Of a stretch of DNA of 64,000 bases, positions 58,780 through 64,000 are shown piece after piece; the stretch's first letter is position 1; the number at the start of each line of letters is the position of its first letter. Under the pieces are notes generated by a model that saw nothing but the letters and a program-made list of their open reading frames with translations, had not been told where the DNA came from and did no database searches. Source of the stretch: Pseudomonas viridiflava (GTDB taxonomy: Bacteria; Pseudomonadota; Gammaproteobacteria; Pseudomonadales; Pseudomonadaceae); NCBI RefSeq assembly GCF_900602065.1, contig NZ_UWFN01000350.1:124001-188000 (forward strand), read 5' to 3'. Position numbers and translations under genes: made by a program.

Positions 58780-59328
58780 TTAGAAGTTGGCCGGTGTGGC
58801 TGCGCTGATTAGTCGCGCCGGCACGTCGAACGGGTTACGAAAGCGATGAGGTTTGGTGCTTTCGAAGTAGTAGCTGTCACCGGCTTCAAGAACGTAAGTG
58901 TCCAGCCCGACTACCAGCTCCAGACGGCCTTCCACCAGAATGCCGGTCTCTTCTCCCTCATGAACCAGCATCTCCTCGCCGGTATCGGCACCGGGCGGGT
59001 AGATCTCGTTAAGGAAAGCGATCGCGCGGCTCGGATGAGCTTTGCCTACCAGTTTCATGGTCACTGCGCCGTCCGAGATATCGATCAGCTCGCTGGCTTT
59101 GTAGACCACTTGAGTTGGGTTCTGCTGTTCGAGCTCTTCGGAGAAGAACTCCACCATGGACATGGGAATCCCGCCGAGCACTTTGCGCAGTGAGCTGATC
59201 GAAGGGCTGACGCTGTTTTTTTCGATCATGGAGATGGTGCTGTTGGTCACGCCTGCTCGTTTGGCAAGCTCGCGCTGGGACAGGCCCTTGAGTTTACGAA
59301 TGGATTGCAGTCGTTCACCGACGTCCAA
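58780..59328 (-). CDS. pauR: XRE/cupin regulator of polyamine catabolism
   Basis: A 182-residue regulator with an N-terminal helix-turn-helix (about 7-60, LSQRELAKRAGVTNSTISMI) and a C-terminal cupin domain (about 110-180, GEETGILVEGRLELVVG). It matches PuuR/PauR, the repressor of putrescine and polyamine catabolism genes, and lies beside dadX as in P. aeruginosa. The target operator was not identified. Confidence 0.9.
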   Translation of the reverse strand: MDVGERLQSIRKLKGLSQRELAKRAGVTNSTISMIEKNSVSPSISSLRKVLGGIPMSMVEFFSEELEQQNPTQVVYKASELIDISDGAVTMKLVGKAHPSRAIAFLNEIYPPGADTGEEMLVHEGEETGILVEGRLELVVGLDTYVLEAGDSYYFESTKPHRFRNPFDVPARLISAATPANF

Positions 59329-59451
59329 TGCGGCAGTCCTCCTAGATGGTCAGGCAAGGTCGAGTTGAGCGCCATCATGGCAATAGCGTTCAGTATTTAC
59401 AACACTTGGACCGGCAATGGAATTGCCTTGGGGAGACACAGTTAATTGAGG

Positions 59452-59543
59452 TGTGGGACCGGCTTCAGCCGGGAAGAGACCGGAACAGCCGTTACATCAA
59501 TGTCGTCTGACAGGCTGCCTTCCCGGCTGAAGCCGGTCCCACA
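59452..59543. repeat. REP doublet, GTGGGACCGGCTTCAGCCGGGAA family
   Basis: Left arm TGTGGGACCGGCTTCAGCCG and right arm CCCGGCTGAAGCCGGTCCCA, about 92 bp. This subtype occurs once in the window, in the gap between pauR and dadX. Confidence 0.9.
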
Positions 59544-59549
59544 TCGTTA

Positions 59550-60623
59550 TCAAGCGCCCTGATAAACCTTGGGCACCCGGCGCAGGTTACAAAAAATCCG
59601 GTACGGAATAGTCCCGGCGCGGGTTGCTACATCGCTGGCCAGGACATTCTTGCCCCACAGCTCGACCCGGCTGCCCAGACCTGCCTGTGGCAAATGGCTC
59701 AGGTCGACGCACAGCATATCCATCGACACGCGTCCCAGCAGCTGACTTGGCTGACCGTCGATCAATACCGGTGTGCCCGTCGGCGCTTCGCGTGGATAGC
59801 CGTCGGCGTAGCCCATGGCGACCACCCCAACGCGGCTGGCGCGCTCGGTGATAAACGTGGCGCCGTAGCCGACCGGTTCTCCTGCTGGCAAATCGCGGAC
59901 ACAGATGATTTTTGATTCAAGCGTCATGACCGGTTGCAACTGATCGGCAATGGCTTGTGGTCGATCAAACGGTGTCGCGCCGTAGAGCATGATGCCGGGG
60001 CGTACCCAATCGCTGGGTACATCTGACCAGCCCATGACTGCCGGGGAATTGCGCAGGCTGACTTCGGCGGTCATGCCCTGACGGGCAGCTTCGAATACGC
60101 GAACCTGTTCTGCGCAGCTTGAACTGTCTAGTTCATCGGCACGTGCGAAGTGGCTCATGAGCACGATCTTCGTCACTTTGCCGCTGGCTTGAAGACGTTG
60201 ATAGGCCGCCTGAAACTCCTGCGGGTGGAGCCCGACGCGGTGCATGCCCGAGTCCATCTTGAGCCAGACAGTCAGCGGTTTGTATAAGCGGGCCTGCTCG
60301 ATGGCGTCCAGTTGCCACAGCGAATGGACCACGCACCAGAAGTCATGCTCGACGATCAGGTCCAGCTCATCGGCCTCAAAGAAACCTTCAAGCAGCAGAA
60401 CCGGCGCGCGGATGCCCGCTGCGCGTAACTCCAGTGCTTCTTCAATGCAGGCCACGGCGAAACCATTGGCCTCGGCCTCAAGTGCTTGGGCAACCTGCAC
60501 AGCACCATGGCCGTAAGCGTCGGCTTTGATCACCGCCAGCGCTTTCGCACCCGTGGTCTCACGGGCAAGGCGGTAGTTATGACGCAGGGCTTGAAGATCG
60601 ATAAGAGCGCGAGCTGGACGCAT
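59550..60623 (-). CDS. dadX: Alanine racemase (catabolic)
   Basis: DadX, 357 residues, interconverts L- and D-alanine so DadA can oxidise the D-form. PLP Lys33 is in VIKADAYGHGA, and the catalytic Tyr is in GYGATF at about residue 253. Context (dadA-ridA-dadX with dadR upstream) marks it as the catabolic racemase rather than the biosynthetic Alr. A REP doublet separates it from ridA. Confidence 0.95.
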   Translation of the reverse strand: MRPARALIDLQALRHNYRLARETTGAKALAVIKADAYGHGAVQVAQALEAEANGFAVACIEEALELRAAGIRAPVLLLEGFFEADELDLIVEHDFWCVVHSLWQLDAIEQARLYKPLTVWLKMDSGMHRVGLHPQEFQAAYQRLQASGKVTKIVLMSHFARADELDSSSCAEQVRVFEAARQGMTAEVSLRNSPAVMGWSDVPSDWVRPGIMLYGATPFDRPQAIADQLQPVMTLESKIICVRDLPAGEPVGYGATFITERASRVGVVAMGYADGYPREAPTGTPVLIDGQPSQLLGRVSMDMLCVDLSHLPQAGLGSRVELWGKNVLASDVATRAGTIPYRIFCNLRRVPKVYQGA

Positions 60624-60653
60624 GGTGGGATTCTGACGGCAAAGGAATGGAAC

Positions 60654-60737
60654 TGTAGGAGCTGCCGAAGGCTGCGAATGGTCTTGGTCGCTGAGGTGAC
60701 TTCAAGAGTGCTCGCAGCCTTCGGCAGCTCCTACAGG
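60654..60737. repeat. REP doublet, GCTGCCGAAGGCTGCGA family
   Basis: Left arm TGTAGGAGCTGCCGAAGGCT and complementary right arm ending GGCAGCTCCTACA, between dadX and ridA within one likely operon. Confidence 0.9.
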
Positions 60738-60749
60738 GGAAATATGTTG

Positions 60750-61103
60750 CTAAGGAAGCGCTGCCACAACCGACAGCTCAACCAGTATTTCCGGTTCGCA
60801 CAGCTTGGCTTCAACGGTGGCGCGCGCAGGCGCTACGCCTTTTGGCAGCCATTTGTCCCAGACGCTGTTCATCCCGGCAAAGTGGGCGTCGATATCTTTC
60901 AGGTAAATCGTCACCGAAAGGATGCGGCTTTTGTCAGTACCGGCCAACTCCAGCAAGCGCTCGACGCTGTGAAGGGTCTCGCGGGTCTGCTGCTCGATCC
61001 CGGCAGCCATGTCGTCGCCGACCTGGCCTGCAAGATACACAGTGCCGTTGTGGACGACGACCTGGCTCATGCGCTCATTGGTGAGCTGGCGCTGGATGGA
61101 CAT
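60750..61103 (-). CDS. ridA: RidA/YjgF enamine-imine deaminase
   Basis: RidA-family protein, 117 residues, hydrolyses reactive 2-aminoacrylate-type intermediates; next to dadA it would remove imines formed in amino acid oxidation. The conserved arginine in the active cleft lies in VAPARATVEAKL. It starts inside dadA: its ATG at 61103 precedes the dadA stop at 61075, giving a 29-bp overlap in another frame. A longer start at 61181 was rejected. Confidence 0.92.
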   Translation of the reverse strand: MSIQRQLTNERMSQVVVHNGTVYLAGQVGDDMAAGIEQQTRETLHSVERLLELAGTDKSRILSVTIYLKDIDAHFAGMNSVWDKWLPKGVAPARATVEAKLCEPEILVELSVVAALP

Positions 61104-62376
61104 TTTTTGCGATCTCCTTGGAACTGCCGTAGCGAGAAATATCGAGGCCTTCGGCGCTGATCTGGGGTTTCTGGCGAGCAATCAGGTCTGCCAGCAAACG
61201 ACCCGAACCGCAGGCCATGGTCCAGCCCAGCGTACCGTGACCGGTATTCAGGAACAGGTTACGAAACGGAGTGGCGCCGACAATCGGCGTGCCATCGGGT
61301 GTGGTCGGGCGCAGGCCGGTCCAGAAACTGGCCTGGCTCAAGTCACCGCCGCGAGGATAAAGATCGTTGACGATCATCTCCAGCGTTTCCCGTCGACGCG
61401 GGTTCAGCGACAGGTCAAAACCGGCAATCTCGGCCATGCCACCGACCCGGATACGGTTATCGAAGCGAGTAATCGCGACCTTGTAGGTTTCGTCGAGAAT
61501 GGTCGACGTAGGGGCCATCGCCGGATCGGTGATTGGCACTGTCAGCGAGTAGCCCTTGAGCGGATACACCGGAGCCTTGATGCCCAGCGGCTTGAGCAAT
61601 TGCGGCGAGTAGCTGCCGAGTGCCAGGACATAGCGGTCAGCGGTTTCCAGCTTGCCGTCGATCCACACGCCATTGATGCGGTCGCCCGCGAAATCAATGC
61701 GCTCGATGGATTGGTTGTAGCGAAACTCAACGCCCAACTGTACAGCCATTTCGGCGAGACGCGTGGTGAACATCTGGCAGTCGCCAGTCTGGTCGTTGGG
61801 CAGCCGCAGTGCGCCCGCAAGGATATTGGTCACGCCCGCCAGTGCTGGCTCAACCCGGGCAATGTCGTCGCGGCTCAGCAGCTCGAATGGCACGCCGGAT
61901 TGCTCAAGGACTGCGATGTCTTTGGCGGCGTTATCTACCTGTTCCTGAGTGCGGAACAGCTGAGTGGTGCCCAGCGTACGGCCTTCATAGGCAATGCCGG
62001 TTTCGGCACGTAATTCGTCAAGGCAGTCGCGGCTGTATTCGGACAGGCGAACCATGCGTTCTTTGTTCACGGCATAACGGCTGGCCGTGCAGTTGCGCAG
62101 CATTTGCGCCATCCACAGGTACTGGTCGATATCGGCTGTGGCTTTGATCGCCAACGGGGCATGGCGTTGGAGCAGCCACTTAATGGCCTTGAGCGGTACG
62201 CCGGGCGCTGCCCACGGCGATGCGTACCCCGGTGAAACCTGGCCTGCGTTGGCAAAGCTGGTTTCCATGGCTACTGCAGGCTGACGGTCCACAACAGTCA
62301 CCTCCATGCCAGCCCGTGCCAGATAATAAGCACTGGTCGTGCCGATCACACCACTACCAAGGACCAGAACGCGCAT
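61075..62376 (-). CDS. dadA: D-amino acid dehydrogenase small subunit
   Basis: DadA, 433 residues, FAD enzyme that oxidises D-alanine and other D-amino acids to keto acids, passing electrons to the respiratory chain. The dinucleotide motif GSGVIGTTSAYYLARAG is at residues 7-23. It diverges from dadR, whose product should activate it with alanine. The 157-bp gap contains the perfect palindrome GCGGATATCCGC at 62393. Confidence 0.96.
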   Translation of the reverse strand: MRVLVLGSGVIGTTSAYYLARAGMEVTVVDRQPAVAMETSFANAGQVSPGYASPWAAPGVPLKAIKWLLQRHAPLAIKATADIDQYLWMAQMLRNCTASRYAVNKERMVRLSEYSRDCLDELRAETGIAYEGRTLGTTQLFRTQEQVDNAAKDIAVLEQSGVPFELLSRDDIARVEPALAGVTNILAGALRLPNDQTGDCQMFTTRLAEMAVQLGVEFRYNQSIERIDFAGDRINGVWIDGKLETADRYVLALGSYSPQLLKPLGIKAPVYPLKGYSLTVPITDPAMAPTSTILDETYKVAITRFDNRIRVGGMAEIAGFDLSLNPRRRETLEMIVNDLYPRGGDLSQASFWTGLRPTTPDGTPIVGATPFRNLFLNTGHGTLGWTMACGSGRLLADLIARQKPQISAEGLDISRYGSSKEIAKNVHPAPAHQ

Positions 62377-62392
62377 GTCGATTTACCTCATC

Positions 62393-62404
62393 GCGGATAT
62401 CCGC
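62393..62404. promoter_or_regulatory. 12-bp palindrome upstream of dadA
   Basis: GCGGATATCCGC is a perfect inverted repeat 17 bp before the dadA start, in the dadA-dadR gap. It could be a regulator or RNA-structure site near the dadA leader. No match to an Lrp consensus is claimed. Confidence 0.35.
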
Positions 62405-62533
62405 TGACGTTTTGAAGTTTTAAGCAAGGATGTGTGCAGTATATGCAGCTCAGGGCAGTGCTTTTCACTGTATAAGCGCCTATATTTGGCGGGATTTCCC
62501 GGCAAAGAAGCCTTTGGTAGAGGGGGTTTACCC

Positions 62534-63022
62534 ATGCGTACCCAAACCCAGTCCAAACGTGAACTGGACAAGATCGACCGCAGCATCTTGCGCATCCTCC
62601 AGGCCGATGGCCGAATCTCCTTCACCGAACTGGGGGAGCGCGTCGGTTTATCCACAACGCCTTGCACAGAGCGGGTCCGCCGACTGGAACGCGAAGGCAT
62701 CATCATGGGCTACAACGCCCGCCTCAATCCGCAAAGTCTCAAGGCTAGCCTATTGGTGTTCGTCGAGATCAGTCTCGACTACAAATCTGGCGACACCTTT
62801 GAAGAATTCCGTCGCGCCGTGCTGAAGTTACCCCATGTGCTGGAGTGTCATCTGGTGTCGGGCGATTTTGATTACCTGGTCAAGGCACGCATTTCGGAGA
62901 TGGCTTCGTACCGCAAGCTGCTGGGCGACATTCTGCTCAAGCTGCCCCATGTGCGGGAATCCAAGAGTTACATCGTGATGGAAGAGGTGAAAGAGAGTTT
63001 GAATCTGCCGATTGCGGATTGA
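62534..63022 (+). CDS. dadR: Lrp-family activator of the dad operon
   Basis: A 162-residue Lrp/AsnC regulator: helix-turn-helix at about 10-60 (ISFTELGERVGLSTTPCTER) and the RAM effector domain (LVFVEISLDYKSGDTFEEF). It is divergent from dadA and corresponds to the Pseudomonas Lrp/DadR that activates dadAX in response to alanine. The start MRTQTQSKRELDKIDRS at 62534 was chosen; an upstream ATG at 62432 would add 34 residues without similarity. Confidence 0.94.
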   Translation: MRTQTQSKRELDKIDRSILRILQADGRISFTELGERVGLSTTPCTERVRRLEREGIIMGYNARLNPQSLKASLLVFVEISLDYKSGDTFEEFRRAVLKLPHVLECHLVSGDFDYLVKARISEMASYRKLLGDILLKLPHVRESKSYIVMEEVKESLNLPIAD

Positions 63023-63058
63023 ATAGGATTGGCACCGATCTCAAGCTCATGACGGACT

Positions 63059-63151
63059 TGTGGGACCGAATTCATTCGGGAAGGCGATATTTCAGGCGAT
63101 ACAAAGATGGCGAATGTACTGGCCCTTTCGCGAATAAATTCGCTCCTACAG
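63059..63151. repeat. REP doublet, mixed arms
   Basis: Left arm TGTGGGACCGAATTCATTCG and right arm CGCGAATAAATTCGCTCCTA, in the convergent gap between dadR and the YkgJ-like gene. The arms again combine two subtypes. Confidence 0.86.
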
Positions 63152-63171
63152 TTTTGAAATGCGTTCGGCCG

Positions 63172-63525
63172 CTAAACCAACACCTGCCGCGTCGATGCCA
63201 TGTACTCATGAATCTGCTTTTCGACCCGTGGATGAATCATCTCCACCGGCCGACGGCCATTGGGGCATGGCAGGGTCGGCGTGGTGCCGAACAGCCGGCA
63301 GATCAGTGGGCGTTCGTCGTAGACCGTGCAACCATTGGGCCCTAGGTGCACGCAATTCAGTTCGTCCATGGCCGCATCCTGCTCGGCTGAGGTCTTGCGC
63401 GGCAGGCGGGACATTTCTTCGGGCGAGGTGGTCACCGGGCCACAGCAGTCGTGGCAGCCAGGGACGCACTCGAAAGAGGGTATCTGTTGGCGCAGCGAAC
63501 GAATTTTCTGACTGTTGCAGCTCAT
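63172..63525 (-). CDS. YkgJ-family cysteine-cluster protein
   Basis: A 117-residue protein with the zinc- or iron-binding cysteine cluster of the YkgJ family: CVPGCHDCCGPV, CVHLGPNGCTVYDERPLICRLFG and a later Cys (LPCPNG). Function is not established. It is divergent from the pauB-type oxidase gene with a 142-bp gap. Confidence 0.88.
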   Translation of the reverse strand: MSCNSQKIRSLRQQIPSFECVPGCHDCCGPVTTSPEEMSRLPRKTSAEQDAAMDELNCVHLGPNGCTVYDERPLICRLFGTTPTLPCPNGRRPVEMIHPRVEKQIHEYMASTRQVLV

Positions 63526-63667
63526 TTATCTTACCCACTGTGAATGGGCGCGATTTTGCCTGAGTCACGCCACTCAAGACAGCACTGTCCGCCCGCGCCT
63601 TGCTCGCGGCCGAACCTGCGGCTTATCCTCGGGAATGTTTTTCAGACGCCAGCAACGGGATCCCGCC

Positions 63668-64000
63668 ATGAACGCCCGCGTTCAACCATCGACCGCCAAC
63701 GACCAGCACGCCGCTTCTTATTACGCCGCCAGCAGCCACCCACAACCGGACTATCCGCCACTGCAAAGCCAGATTCGGGCTGACGTTTGCGTGGTGGGCG
63801 GCGGCTTTTCAGGCCTTAACACGGCGATTGAGCTGGCGGAAAGGGGGCTGAGTGTCGTGCTGCTTGAGGCGCACAAGATCGGCTGGGGCGCCAGCGGGCG
63901 TAATGGCGGGCAATTGATTCGAGGCGTAGGTCACGGGCTGGAACAATTCACGAATGTGGTCGGCGCTGACGGAGTTCGTCAGTTGAAGCTGATGGGGATC
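63668..64000 (+). CDS. Gamma-glutamylputrescine oxidase family protein, partial
   Basis: The first 111 codons of an FAD oxidoreductase of the PuuB/PauB (DAO) family, cut by the window end. It has the dinucleotide motif VCVVGGGFSGLNTAIELAER at about residue 40 and the FAD region GWGASGRNGGQL. Next to pauR and dad genes it most likely oxidises gamma-glutamyl-polyamines; the specific paralogue cannot be decided from this part. Confidence 0.85.
   Translation, partial: MNARVQPSTANDQHAASYYAASSHPQPDYPPLQSQIRADVCVVGGGFSGLNTAIELAERGLSVVLLEAHKIGWGASGRNGGQLIRGVGHGLEQFTNVVGADGVRQLKLMGI

Noticed and set aside
32492..63151. CRISPR-like repeats.
   Set aside because: The repeats are isolated inverted pairs in separate gaps, not direct repeats with regular spacers, and no cas gene is present. 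They are REP elements.

Overview
The window is a 64-kb piece of a Pseudomonas-type gammaproteobacterial chromosome that carries the replication origin. Three things support this: the gene order atpIBEFHA(G)-parBA-rsmG-mnmG-mnmE-yidC-yidD-rnpA-rpmH-oriC-dnaA-dnaN-recF-gyrB; the very close match of the proteins to Pseudomonas families; and abundant Pseudomonas-style REP hairpins. The exact species cannot be fixed from the sequence alone, but the gene set suits the P. fluorescens/P. syringae side of the genus.

Layout. 1-5.04 kb: ATP synthase operon on the minus strand, cut inside atpG. 5.19-9.42 kb: parB, parA, rsmG, mnmG (minus). 9.42-9.99 kb: a DnaA-box-rich region that is a diverged copy of the real oriC. 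9.99-13.99 kb: a FecI/FecR/TonB-receptor iron-uptake module, apparently inserted between mnmG and mnmE. 14.04-17.97 kb: mnmE, yidC, yidD, rnpA, rpmH (minus). 17.97-18.55 kb: oriC with five perfect DnaA boxes. 18.55-24.76 kb: dnaA-dnaN-recF-gyrB (plus), with three parS sites. 25.0-26.3 kb: a small divergent accessory pair (DUF2834 membrane protein and MmyB-like regulator) with a perfect palindromic operator candidate between them. 26.5-30.9 kb: plsC, gmhB, glyS, glyQ (minus). 31.0-32.5 kb: tag and a lipid A acyltransferase (plus). 32.6-37.0 kb: trkA, rsmB, fmt, def (minus). 37.2-40.0 kb: LysM protein, dprA, tsaC (plus). 40.2-43.3 kb: qor, hemF, aroE. 43.3-48.5 kb: choline-sulfate block (SulP transporter, choline-binding protein, choline-sulfatase, LysR regulator). 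48.8-52.3 kb: DOPA-dioxygenase-like gene, trpA, trpB, trpI. 52.4-58.1 kb: small envelope and stress genes (YqjD-like, dodecin, two DUF1161 proteins, luciferase-like oxidoreductase, OsmC, lipoprotein, metallo-aminopeptidase). 58.2-64.0 kb: cytochrome c5, pauR, dadX, ridA, dadA, dadR, a YkgJ-like protein and the start of a pauB/puuB-type oxidase, i.e. D-alanine and polyamine catabolism.

How it works together. Replication initiation (oriC, DnaA, DnaN, RecF, GyrB) and segregation (ParA, ParB, parS) sit together, and transcription mostly diverges away from oriC. At least 25 perfect TTATCCACA boxes lie in the window, 18 of them between 6.3 and 19.8 kb. The most interesting signals are the second, paralogous oriC-like region with DnaA boxes at the same spacing as oriC, the iron-signalling operon placed within that DnaA-box interval, the operator palindrome of the MmyB-like regulator, the mixed REP hairpin families, and a probable rearrangement joint at about 58.1 kb. 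No CRISPR array, insertion sequence, tRNA or rRNA was seen.
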